Assembly: GCF_003477605.1 (NCBI RefSeq)
Contig: NZ_QUDR01000027.1
Span: 3,931 to 34,440, forward strand
DNA length: 30,510 nt
Reading direction: 5' to 3'
From: Clostridium sp. AF37-5
Lineage (GTDB): Bacteria > Bacillota > Clostridia > Lachnospirales > Lachnospiraceae
Shown: positions 1-7,369 of the stretch, piece after piece
How positions within the stretch are numbered: the first letter of the stretch is position 1
Layout: each line of letters opens with the position of its first letter
Position numbers and translations under genes: made by a program
Notes under the pieces: model-generated
What the model was told of the DNA's origin: nothing
What the model saw: the letters and a program-made list of their open reading frames with translations, nothing else
The model's database searches: none

Positions 1-413
1 GGTAGCCTTTTTTTATAAACATTTTTAGCAGATGTGCTTTCCGAACCATCCCGTACGATGCCGAGCGATTCAAATTTGTAGCCGCCCGATTTTACAACAT
101 CACTGTCATCAATGTGAATGACCGGTTCGGAAGGAACCCATTTCTTGATCTGCTGAAGATAAGAAGATGCAGCTTGTGCAGGAATACCTTTATCAAGATG
201 TCTGGAAAGACGATCTACAATATTTATCTTTTTGGAATCTTCATGAAGCTGATCTACAACATCAGTCAGAAGACAGCTTCCGGCAGCAAGCATACCGTAA
301 GTCATATCAGCAGTGAATTTGCGTTCCGGTTTCGAAAGCTGTTTGAAAATTTTATTTGTAAAATTTAAAATTTCCCGTTTCAATGTATAAGTATTTGTTG
401 TAAAATAAACCAT
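1..413 (-). CDS. DDE transposase, 5' part (cut by window edge)
   Basis: Reverse-strand reading frame starting with ATG at 413 after a strong AGGAGG site (about 419-424) and running off the window, giving about 137 residues. The segment around residues 100-106, HIDDSDVVK, looks like the first catalytic Asp region of an IS4-like DDE transposase, and the N-terminal part (MVYFTTNTYTLKRE...) resembles transposases common in Lachnospiraceae; both family calls are from memory of the family. It would cut and rejoin the ends of its own insertion sequence. Within the last ten bases of the window a run of seven A (sense strand) precedes GGCTACC; the frame as read gives Lys-Lys-Arg-Leu, whereas one A fewer would give Lys-Lys-Gly-Tyr, so the copy could be frameshifted. 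The downstream half, the inverted repeats and the target duplication cannot be seen. Confidence 0.7.
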   Translation of the reverse strand, partial: MVYFTTNTYTLKREILNFTNKIFKQLSKPERKFTADMTYGMLAAGSCLLTDVVDQLHEDSKKINIVDRLSRHLDKGIPAQAASSYLQQIKKWVPSEPVIHIDDSDVVKSGGYKFESLGIVRDGSESTSAKNVYKKRL

Positions 414-609
414 AGGGAATCCTCCTCTTTTTTGTTTAGTACGATTTTTTTGTGTTGCAATCTATATTTAGCTGTGTTAAGATATGCACAAGCAGAAAGT
501 CCAAACATTATCAGAAAAAGTCAAATAGTATAGAGTATCGAGAAAAAACTTCACTGCTAAATCATAAAAAACAAAATTGAAAAAGCAGGGAGGTTAGCAC
601 ATGGGACAT

Positions 610-624
610 CTCCCTGAGAGGGAG
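610..624 (+). promoter_or_regulatory. Hairpin covering the inner ribosome site of the Rpn gene
   Basis: CTCCCT (610-615), loop GAG, AGGGAG (619-624) is a perfect 6-bp stem. Its 3' arm is most of the ribosome-binding site for ATG 634. A ribosome starting at ATG 601 would read through and melt it, so the 11-codon extension could act as a translated leader. This is inferred from pairing only. Confidence 0.35.
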
Positions 625-633
625 GTATGTCAT

Positions 634-1500
634 ATGAGAAGACACATTGATTTTGACAAAATCGGCATCACCGATGATGTAATGTTTTGCACCGTGTTAA
701 GCAATTCCGAGGATTGCCGAGAGTTTTTACAGAGAATCCTTGGGATTGAGATTGAGGAAATTGTCGTCGTGGGAACCCAGGTGAGCATGAAATCGAATTT
801 TCACGCGAAGGGTGTCCGTCTTGATGTTTATGCAAAGGACAAAAAGGAAAACGCCTATGACATTGAGATGCAGACGACGAAGATGAGAGAACTGCCACTG
901 CGGAGCCGGTATTACCACAGCGAGATGGACAGTTACCAGATTGCCGAGGGAGAGAAGTATGGAAACCTAAAACATTCGATTGTTATTTTTGTTTGTAATT
1001 TTGACTTGTTTGCCAAAAATCGGAGTGTATATACATTTGAATCGATTTGCCGTGAGGATACAGAGATTCATTTGCAGGATAAAAGGAAAACGATTTTTAT
1101 TAACATAAACGGAAGCAGAGAAGGTGTGCCGAAGGAACTTGCGCATCTTCTTGATTACCTGAAAACAAAGACTCCGACGGATGGGTTTACGGAGCGGCTG
1201 GAACAGCGCGTGCTGGAAATCCGGCGAGATACGGAATGGAGGGATGATTATATGACGCTGGAAATGAAGATGGATGAGAAGTATGAACAGGGGCGTGAGC
1301 AAGGATTGAAAGAAGGGATTACAAAGGGAATCGAGCAAGGGATTGAGCAGGGAATCGAATTAGGAATTGGCCAAGGCTTGCGTGTACAGATTCAGAAAAA
1401 ATTAAATAAAGGAAAGTCAATTTCACAAATTGCTGACGAGTGTGAAGAATCGGAAGAAGAAATTTGGAAAATAATTAGAGAAAATGGTTGGAATGTATAG
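634..1500 (+). CDS. Rpn-family PD-(D/E)XK nuclease / putative transposase
   Basis: The protein belongs to the Rpn/PDDEXK_2 family, DNA endonucleases linked to RecA-independent recombination and often annotated as transposases. Opening HIDFDKIGITDDVMFCTVL is typical. Numbering from ATG 601, the likely active site is Asp75 (RLDVYA) with Glu89 and Gln91 (DIEMQ), the D-ExQ form of the fold. Residues 229-260 form a short Glu-Gln-Gly-Ile repeat, and the last 35 residues (SISQIADECEESEEEIWKII) look like a small helix-turn-helix tail; both are usual in this family. Two starts are possible: ATG 601 (ribosome site GGGAGG 588-593) and ATG 634 (GAGGGAGGT 617-626). I chose 634 because the homologous domain begins there; 601 adds 11 residues. 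A hairpin at 610-624 lies between them. The gene stands alone beside the transposase fragment. Confidence 0.85.
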   Translation: MRRHIDFDKIGITDDVMFCTVLSNSEDCREFLQRILGIEIEEIVVVGTQVSMKSNFHAKGVRLDVYAKDKKENAYDIEMQTTKMRELPLRSRYYHSEMDSYQIAEGEKYGNLKHSIVIFVCNFDLFAKNRSVYTFESICREDTEIHLQDKRKTIFININGSREGVPKELAHLLDYLKTKTPTDGFTERLEQRVLEIRRDTEWRDDYMTLEMKMDEKYEQGREQGLKEGITKGIEQGIEQGIELGIGQGLRVQIQKKLNKGKSISQIADECEESEEEIWKIIRENGWNV

Positions 1501-1570
1501 AAAATTTATTAGCGGTTGGCATAGTGCCATTTAAAACCAGATGGTTAAAATTTGGAAAAATCAACAATAA

Positions 1571-1599
1571 TTGACTAGTATAATAGATAAGCGTATAAT
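1571..1599 (+). promoter_or_regulatory. Sigma-A promoter of the acetylation operon
   Basis: TTGACT (1571-1576), a 17-nt spacer and TATAAT (1594-1599) form a near-consensus promoter, placing the transcription start near 1606 and the first gene's ATG about 34 nt further on. No other good promoter is visible before the terminator at 6849-6885, so the five genes probably share it. Confidence 0.8.
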
Positions 1600-1639
1600 A
1601 CATACGGATGTGAAAAAAACAGAAAGAAGAGTTTAAGAG

Positions 1640-2725
1640 ATGAATCAAAAGAAACGAGTTGTTTTGACGGTATGCGCAGCAGCAGCTATTGTTAGCCTTG
1701 TGCCATTTCGGTCATTGCCGAGTGCTACGATGGTGAAGGGACAGGAGATGGCGACAGCATTGCCTGAGGTGACACCGGACGCAGGGGCAACGAGTACGCC
1801 TATGCCGACAGAAATTCCGGCAACACCAGTGCAAACACCGGCTGTACCGGTAGAGAAATTGCCTAGTGTAAAAAAAGTAAAGGTAGTTCGTTTTTCCACC
1901 CACAGTGTAAAGCTGACATGGAAGAAACAAAAGAAGGCAAAGTATTATCATGTTTTTGTTTCAACAAAGAAAGATGGAAAATATCGAAAGAAGCTTTCAA
2001 CAAAAAATAATGTCTGCCTTGTGAAAAAACTGAAAAACAAAAAGAAATATTATTTTTACATAACGGCAGGAGAGAAAAAGCAGCTGTCGGAGACCGATAG
2101 CAATCCTTCTAAAGTTGTTTCTAAGAAGATGAAAACGTATGTGAGGACAACAGTGTTTGCCGGCGATTCGATTACGGAAGGCTTGACATACGAAGGTGGT
2201 TTCGCCCATATGCCGATTGGTGGTAAAAAGAGGACGATTGCATACCGGGGACTGAATACGGTGACATTCCATACAAAGAGAGTGTTTCATGGAAGAACCG
2301 GACTTCAGAAGCTGATTGCTGCCAAACCATACCGCGTGTATATGATGCTTGGTATGAACGAGATTCATTATCAGAAGATTAGTAATATGTTAAGTGAGTA
2401 CCGTGACATGTTAGAGGCAATTAAGCAGTCTTGTCCGGATACGGATATTATTGTGTGTGCAATTTCACCGGTGACGCGTGCAGAAAAAGCAAGACATCCG
2501 GGATTCTGGCAGCGACCGGTCTTTAATCGAAAGTTAAAGAAACTGGCGAAGAAGATGAGCGTTACCTATTTGGATTATACCGATTTTTTGAAAGATTCAA
2601 AAGGGTATTTGAAGGCGGCTTATGCAACAGGAGACGGATATCATTGGAAACCGCCGGCATATGCTAAGTTCGGAAAGATACTGGCAAAATATGATAGACA
2701 GAGAGATGGTCGAGGAGGAAAATAA
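1640..2725 (+). CDS. Secreted SGNH/GDSL hydrolase-fold protein with Fn3-like domain
   Basis: 361 residues. An N-terminal hydrophobic signal/anchor (about 8-28) is followed by a Pro/Thr-rich linker (40-72), a fibronectin III-like beta domain (about 75-165) and an SGNH domain. Visible SGNH blocks are GDSI 175-178 (nucleophile Ser177), Gly204, GMNE 238-241 (Asn240; Glu where Asp is more common) and DGYHW 332-336 (Asp332, His335), so the catalytic triad looks intact. Such enzymes remove or transfer acyl groups on glycans. With an MBOAT protein and a DHHW protein downstream, I infer it works outside the membrane on the same acetyl groups, as transferase or esterase. The next gene starts two bases after the stop, so they are co-translated. 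The ribosome site is weak (GAAGAG about 10 nt before the ATG). Confidence 0.8.
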   Translation: MNQKKRVVLTVCAAAAIVSLVPFRSLPSATMVKGQEMATALPEVTPDAGATSTPMPTEIPATPVQTPAVPVEKLPSVKKVKVVRFSTHSVKLTWKKQKKAKYYHVFVSTKKDGKYRKKLSTKNNVCLVKKLKNKKKYYFYITAGEKKQLSETDSNPSKVVSKKMKTYVRTTVFAGDSITEGLTYEGGFAHMPIGGKKRTIAYRGLNTVTFHTKRVFHGRTGLQKLIAAKPYRVYMMLGMNEIHYQKISNMLSEYRDMLEAIKQSCPDTDIIVCAISPVTRAEKARHPGFWQRPVFNRKLKKLAKKMSVTYLDYTDFLKDSKGYLKAAYATGDGYHWKPPAYAKFGKILAKYDRQRDGRGGK

Positions 2726-2727
2726 AG

Positions 2728-3225
2728 ATGAAAAAATACGGCATGAGAATAGCAGCGGTTGTATGCATGGTAATTATGTGTATCAGTCTGTTTCCACAGA
2801 TGGGACAGGCGGCAAAGAAAAAGGAAAGTTGCAAGACACTTTGCGGGTATGCGTTAAAAACAACCGGTGGTGCAAAGAAATTGAAATATTCTTCGGCGGC
2901 TGCACTGGACTTTGGAGCGCTTACTCACTCAGTTCGCAGCCAGGTGAAAACGATTCAGTATGTATGTGATTCAAAAGAGGCGTACAGCCTTTGTGTGATG
3001 GAAGCAAAAAATGGAAAAGGTGCGAAAAAATTATATAATGCTTTGAAAAAGTACCAGAAGGCAAATAGCAAGAGTGATTATTTAAGTGATTATTCTAAAA
3101 CTGAGCAGAAAGTATTTAAGAATGCAATTTATGGGAAAAAAGGAACTTTTGTCTGGTATATTGCAATGTCTCCGTCAAAAGCTGTCAACAAAAAAGGACA
3201 GGCGGCATTGAAGAAGAAATTGTAG
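2728..3225 (+). CDS. DUF4358-type secreted protein
   Basis: 165 residues, with a signal peptide (positive start, hydrophobic 9-24, likely cleavage after QAA near 29). The mature part matches what I recall of DUF4358: a Tyr-Gly/Phe-Gly segment (LDFGAL), a middle stretch on not exposing peptide bonds, Lys-rich helix (GAKKLYNALKKYQK), a YSKTEQKVFKNA segment and a final strand GKKGTFVWYIAMSP. Function of the family is unknown. It occurs in Firmicutes next to MBOAT acetylation genes, which is also its place here: two bases after the SGNH gene and 13 bases before the MBOAT gene. I infer an accessory role outside the membrane, possibly binding the glycan or the acyl-transfer partner. The ribosome site GAGGA lies about 8 nt before the ATG, inside the end of the previous gene. 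Confidence 0.7.
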   Translation: MKKYGMRIAAVVCMVIMCISLFPQMGQAAKKKESCKTLCGYALKTTGGAKKLKYSSAAALDFGALTHSVRSQVKTIQYVCDSKEAYSLCVMEAKNGKGAKKLYNALKKYQKANSKSDYLSDYSKTEQKVFKNAIYGKKGTFVWYIAMSPSKAVNKKGQAALKKKL

Positions 3226-3238
3226 GAGAGGCTGCCTC

Positions 3239-4651
3239 ATGGTATTTAGTAGTTTATTGTTTTTGTTTCGGTTTTTGCCGATTATGTTAGTTGTTTATTA
3301 CTGCACCCCAAGGAGATTCCGCAATGCGGTTCTTTTTGGGGGCAGTTTGGTTTTCTATGCATGGGGAGAGCCGGTTTATATTGTCTTGATTCTGTTCTCT
3401 ATACTTGTAGCATATTGCGCCGGACTTCGTCTTTCTTATTATCAGAAAAGAGAAAATAAACGAGGACAGATTTGTTCCTTAACAATTGCCTGCGTAGTCA
3501 GTCTGCTTTTGTTAGGGTTCTTTAAGTATGCGGACTTTTTTTTGCGGATGGCCGGATATATGGCAGGTGTAGAAATGCCGCAGTTAAATCTTCCTCTGCC
3601 GATTGGTATTTCTTTTTACACTTTTCAGACGATGTCCTATGTGATTGATGTGTACCGGAAAGAAGTGAAGGTGCAGAAAAACTTTGTGACGTTTGGAACC
3701 TATGTTGCGTTGTTCCCACAATTGATTGCCGGACCGATTATCCGCTATCAGACAGTGGAAGAACAGATGGTAAAACGGAAAGAAACAATTGATTTATTTA
3801 GTAAGGGAATTGTTCGATTTATGATAGGTCTCGGGAAAAAAGTGTTGATTGCCAATCCGATTGGCGATCTCTTTCGTGAAATTGCCGGCATGGGGGCGGC
3901 GGATTTGACAACGGTTTCTGCATGGCTTGGTGTGATTGCATTTACGTTACAAATATATTTTGATTTCTCCGGTTATTCAGATATGGCAATCGGACTTGGC
4001 TCGATGTTTGGATTTTCTTTTCCTGAAAACTTTAAGCATCCGTATGAATCGAAAAGTATTACCGAGTTTTGGCGCAGATGGCACATTTCTCTTGGTACAT
4101 GGTTTAAGGAATATGTTTATATCCCGTTAGGTGGCAATCGAAAGGGATTTGGCAGACAAATTTTAAATATTTCTATTGTATGGCTTTTGACCGGATTGTG
4201 GCATGGGGCTTATGGAAACTTTGTTGTATGGGGAATTTACTACGGAATTCTTCTTATGATTGAAAAATTGTTGTGGAAGCCGGTATTTAGCCGTCTGCCA
4301 TCTTTTTTCATGCATTTATATACGATGTTTTTTGTGATTCTTGGCTGGGGAATTTTTTCGTGGCAGGATATGGCAGATGGAACAAATTATTTCAAAACAT
4401 TATTTGGCATCAGTGGAAATTTTGTTAATCGAGAGGCAATGTATCTGCTTTCCTCTTACCTGATTTTACTTGTGATTGCCATTATTGGTTCGGTTTCGCT
4501 GCTTCGCACCTGTATAAACCGATTCTTTTTGCCGGAGAAGACCATGCGTCGAGAAGTGTGTGGTACGTTGTTTGTCGTTGTTGTTTTTATACTGAGTGTT
4601 GCGCTGTTAGTCAATTCTTCGTATAATCCTTTTTTATATTTTCGATTTTAG
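3239..4651 (+). CDS. MBOAT O-acyltransferase (AlgI/DltB/PatA-like)
   Basis: 470 residues, strongly hydrophobic with about ten membrane segments. The family signature is clear: PIGISFYTFQTMSY (121-134), GYSDMAIGLGSMFG (245-258), FWRRWHISLGTWFKEYVYIP (277-296) with His282, and LWHGAYGNF (320-328) with the catalytic-type His322. MBOAT proteins of this branch move an acetyl group from the cytosol through the membrane to a partner that places it on a polysaccharide or on teichoic acid. The presence of SGNH and DHHW partners, rather than dlt genes, points to exopolysaccharide or wall-glycan O-acetylation as in alginate AlgI/AlgJ. Ribosome site AGGAGAGG (3224-3231) sits 7 nt before the ATG. The stop TAG (4649-4651) overlaps the ribosome site of the next gene, implying tight coupling. 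Confidence 0.92.
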   Translation: MVFSSLLFLFRFLPIMLVVYYCTPRRFRNAVLFGGSLVFYAWGEPVYIVLILFSILVAYCAGLRLSYYQKRENKRGQICSLTIACVVSLLLLGFFKYADFFLRMAGYMAGVEMPQLNLPLPIGISFYTFQTMSYVIDVYRKEVKVQKNFVTFGTYVALFPQLIAGPIIRYQTVEEQMVKRKETIDLFSKGIVRFMIGLGKKVLIANPIGDLFREIAGMGAADLTTVSAWLGVIAFTLQIYFDFSGYSDMAIGLGSMFGFSFPENFKHPYESKSITEFWRRWHISLGTWFKEYVYIPLGGNRKGFGRQILNISIVWLLTGLWHGAYGNFVVWGIYYGILLMIEKLLWKPVFSRLPSFFMHLYTMFFVILGWGIFSWQDMADGTNYFKTLFGISGNFVNREAMYLLSSYLILLVIAIIGSVSLLRTCINRFFLPEKTMRREVCGTLFVVVVFILSVALLVNSSYNPFLYFRF

Positions 4652-4663
4652 GAGGTGTGGTGG

Positions 4664-5866
4664 ATGAGAAAGATGAAACTGGCAATGCTCATTGTTTTTT
4701 TTGTCATACTTTTTGGCGGTACGGTGGCTTCTTTTGTTCTGCCGGACCGGGAGTTTTCAGATGTGGAGAACCGTGAACTGGCTAAGAGACCGAAAATCAC
4801 GGCAAAGCGCATTTTATCGGGAGAATTTCAAAAGGAATATGATACATATTTAAGTGATCAGTTTTTCTTCCGTGACAAATGGGTGGACTTGGCAGTGAGA
4901 GAGCAGGTTGCCCTTGGGAAAAAAGACTTTAATGGCGTTTATCTTGGCAAAAATAATTACCTGCTTGAAAAATACGAAAAGGCGGATTTTGATTCAGGGC
5001 AGATAAAGGAAAATGAAACATATCTGACAACGTTTCTCAATGAAACGGAAAAAAGATATGGCAGGAAGCATGTGAGGGCAATGTTTGTTCCATCGAAAAC
5101 GACAGCGCTTACAAATGTTTTGCCTGCTTACGCAGACACGATAGACTGGCAGTCTATGATTCGGGATTTGCAGACAAAAGTTGATGAGCCTAACTTGATA
5201 TACGATTTAACGAAAACGATGCAGTCGCATAATGAGGAATATATTTACTATCGGACGGATCATCATTGGACAAGTCTTGGGGCTTATTATGCATATCGTG
5301 CATGGGCACTTCAAACCGGACGGAAAGCAAAAGATTTATCCGATTTCAAGCGCGTATCTGTATTTGATGATTTTTATGGGACTACCTATAATAAGATTCA
5401 TGCCGGTGGTGTGGCGGATGTGGTGGAAAAATTTGAAAGCAAAAATCCGGTGAAAACAAAAGTAGTGTTTGATGATGAAGAGAAAACCTATTCTTCTTTA
5501 TATTTCCCCAATGAGGCGAAAAAAGGGTTTAATCGTTATCAGTATTTTATGAAGAAAAATTCGTTTCAAGTGGAAATTACGACGAAAGCCTATACGGGTA
5601 AAACGCTTCTTTTGGTAAAAGATTCATTCGCTAACTGCTTTGTTCCATTTTTGACGGAACATTTTGATAAGATAATTATGATTGATTATCGTTACGGGAA
5701 AATGGCAATGGGAAATCTTTTGTCGTCAAATTCGGATATTACGGATGTGCTTGTTTTATATAATACAGAAAAATTTTTGCAAAATAAAAAACTGGAAAAA
5801 CTTGCGGATATCCGTAAAGGAGAAAGTACCATGAAAGAATTTGACATGAATGACTTACTTGGATAG
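4664..5866 (+). CDS. DHHW family protein, AlgJ/AlgX-like acetyl-transfer partner
   Basis: 400 residues from ATG 4664; an upstream in-frame GTG at 4655 exists but overlaps the ribosome site GGAGG (4651-4655), so 4664 is preferred. One N-terminal membrane anchor (about 6-26) leaves the rest outside. ENRELAKRPKIT near the start is typical of DHHW proteins. The name-giving motif TDHHWTSLGAYYAY is at about 198-211 (DHHW 199-202), and LLLVKDSFANCFVPF (about 316-330, Ser321) matches the serine block of AlgJ/AlgX. In alginate systems these residues form the Asp-His-Ser set that receives acetyl from the MBOAT protein. I infer the same job here with the MBOAT gene just upstream. The stop overlaps the ribosome site of the deacetylase gene. 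Confidence 0.85.
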   Translation: MRKMKLAMLIVFFVILFGGTVASFVLPDREFSDVENRELAKRPKITAKRILSGEFQKEYDTYLSDQFFFRDKWVDLAVREQVALGKKDFNGVYLGKNNYLLEKYEKADFDSGQIKENETYLTTFLNETEKRYGRKHVRAMFVPSKTTALTNVLPAYADTIDWQSMIRDLQTKVDEPNLIYDLTKTMQSHNEEYIYYRTDHHWTSLGAYYAYRAWALQTGRKAKDLSDFKRVSVFDDFYGTTYNKIHAGGVADVVEKFESKNPVKTKVVFDDEEKTYSSLYFPNEAKKGFNRYQYFMKKNSFQVEITTKAYTGKTLLLVKDSFANCFVPFLTEHFDKIIMIDYRYGKMAMGNLLSSNSDITDVLVLYNTEKFLQNKKLEKLADIRKGESTMKEFDMNDLLG

Positions 5867-5878
5867 GAGGCAATTAAA

Positions 5879-6850
5879 GTGGAAAAAACAGTACATTTTA
5901 TTATGTATCATTACGTGCGTGATTTAAAAAACAGCGAGTATCCGACCATTAAGGGACTTGACAAAGAATTGTTTGAGAAACAGCTTGCATATCTTTTGGA
6001 GCATTATACACCGGTGCGAATGGATGAGATTCTTGCAGCATATCAGAAAAATGCTTTTTCAGACATTCCGGAAAATGGTTTTGTTCTGACGTTTGATGAT
6101 GGGTATATTGATCATTATGAGGTTGTTTATCCGATTTTGAAAAAGGTCGGAGTGCAGGGAGTTTTCTTTCCAAATACAATGGCATGGAAGGAAAACAAAT
6201 TATTGACGGTAAACCGGATTCATTTTATTCTGGCGGCTGTAGAGTTGAAGGGGAGCTTGGCAATGAAACAGCTGGTAGCCGATTGTTTTGAAGAGATGGA
6301 TTTTTATCGAAATCAGGGTGTAACTCTTTTGTCCAATGAGGAATTATATCAAAATCTTGCGGTTGCTAATCGCTGGGATCCGGGTGAGGTTATTTTTGTA
6401 AAGCGGCTATTGCAAAATGCTCTGCCTGAAGAAATCCGGACGGAAATCGCAAAGCACCTGTTTCAAAAATATGTGGGATGTGAGGAGAGCACTTTTGCAG
6501 AGAAATTGTATATGAATTTTTCACAGATGAAAGAAATGAAGAAAAATGGCATGTTCTTTGGAATTCATGGTTATGACCATTACTGGCTTGCCAAACTTCC
6601 GAAAGAGCAGATGCAAAAAGATATAGATATGGCACTAGAAGCGATGGACGAAATTATCGATAAAGAGTGTTTTGTTATGAATTATCCATATGGAAATTAC
6701 AGTGAGGAAGTGATTTCTTATGTGAAACAAAAGGGCTGTGGCCTGGGTGTTTCGGTTGAAGCAAGGGGGGCACAATTAGGCGTTGATAACCGGTTTGCAC
6801 TTCCACGCTGGGATTGCAATGATGTGTATCCGAAGGGGGAGAAAGTGTAA
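5879..6850 (+). CDS. Polysaccharide deacetylase (NodB/CE4 family)
   Basis: 323 residues starting at GTG 5879, eight bases after AGGAGG (5865-5870). MYHYV (9-13) and TFDDGY (71-76, Asp73 catalytic base and Asp74 metal ligand) are motif 1 of NodB-type deacetylases. HGYDH (230-234) supplies the two metal-binding His of motif 2, NYPYGNYS (268-275) matches motif 3, and LPRWDCND (308-315) a later motif. These metal enzymes remove N- or O-acetyl groups from cell-surface sugars. There is no signal peptide, so a cytosolic or membrane-side site is likely, or export by an unseen route. A long insertion (about 105-220) separates motifs 1 and 2. As last gene of the operon it may adjust the acetylation made by the upstream genes, or act on a precursor. 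Confidence 0.88.
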   Translation: MEKTVHFIMYHYVRDLKNSEYPTIKGLDKELFEKQLAYLLEHYTPVRMDEILAAYQKNAFSDIPENGFVLTFDDGYIDHYEVVYPILKKVGVQGVFFPNTMAWKENKLLTVNRIHFILAAVELKGSLAMKQLVADCFEEMDFYRNQGVTLLSNEELYQNLAVANRWDPGEVIFVKRLLQNALPEEIRTEIAKHLFQKYVGCEESTFAEKLYMNFSQMKEMKKNGMFFGIHGYDHYWLAKLPKEQMQKDIDMALEAMDEIIDKECFVMNYPYGNYSEEVISYVKQKGCGLGVSVEARGAQLGVDNRFALPRWDCNDVYPKGEKV

Positions 6851-6885
6851 TAATAGCTGCCTCGTAAAGGGGCAGCTATTATTTT
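6849..6885 (+). terminator. Intrinsic terminator of the acetylation operon
   Basis: A 13-bp perfect stem (6849-6861 with 6871-6883, core AATAGCTGCC) with a 9-nt loop runs into TTTT. The first arm includes the stop codon region of the deacetylase gene. Confidence 0.85.
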
Positions 6886-7022
6886 AGAATTCGCTTGGTT
6901 TTATCTATTATCACAGAAATATGACTGAAACGGGAATAAACACCGATAAAATGGTGGATAATACCGAACAGATATATGCGATTTATTGCTATCATTTAAG
7001 AAAAGAGCAAAGGAGCATATTT

Positions 7023-7358
7023 ATGAGTGATATCAGCCGTGAAGACGAGATTATTGGGGCGAATGTGAAAAAGTTTCGTGAATCACAGGGGATTAGCCGC
7101 AAGGATTTGGCACATATCTTTCACATTTCAGAAGATGGAGTGTATCGTATTGAACGTGGTGAGACAGGGTTATCCAGCGCATATGCCTATATACTGGCAA
7201 ACCAGTTACATTGTGATATGAATTTTATTTATGGTTTGACAACAGACCCGATATGTTTGAATATGGAGTGCATGGATAAAGAACAATTGACACCAGAAAA
7301 TGCAATTAGCAAGATTCGGTGGTATACGGATATGTTGGAAAAAGTGTTGAAGGGATGA
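7023..7358 (+). CDS. XRE-type helix-turn-helix regulator of the agr-like locus
   Basis: 111 residues from ATG 7023, which has ribosome site AGGAG (7011-7015) seven bases upstream. The frame stays open to an ATG at 6921, but that start has no good ribosome site and its product lacks family likeness. Residues about 12-70 form a Cro/CI helix-turn-helix: NVKKFRESQGISRKDLAHIF, then the recognition part SEDGVYRIERGETGLSS. The remaining 40 residues have no motif I recognise. The kinase gene begins 11 nt after the stop, so they are co-transcribed. I infer control of the local quorum-sensing genes or of their targets. No convincing promoter was found in 6886-7022. Confidence 0.8.
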   Translation: MSDISREDEIIGANVKKFRESQGISRKDLAHIFHISEDGVYRIERGETGLSSAYAYILANQLHCDMNFIYGLTTDPICLNMECMDKEQLTPENAISKIRWYTDMLEKVLKG

Positions 7359-7369
7359 TGAGATAGGTT

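Noticed and set aside
114..368. Open plus-strand frame of 84 codons in the first 400 bases
   Set aside because: The minus strand of the same stretch gives a recognisable transposase with a strong ribosome site; the plus frame has none.
1288..1380. Repeated GAGCAAGGGAT-like units suggesting a tandem or CRISPR-like repeat
   Set aside because: They encode the Glu-Gln-Gly-Ile repeat that is usual in the C-terminal region of Rpn proteins; no spacers of constant length.
4655..4663. GTG start for the DHHW protein three codons upstream
   Set aside because: It overlaps the GGAGG ribosome site itself; ATG 4664 has correct spacing.
6921..7022. Longer N-terminus for the XRE regulator
   Set aside because: No ribosome site before 6921 and no family likeness; ATG 7023 has AGGAG at good spacing.
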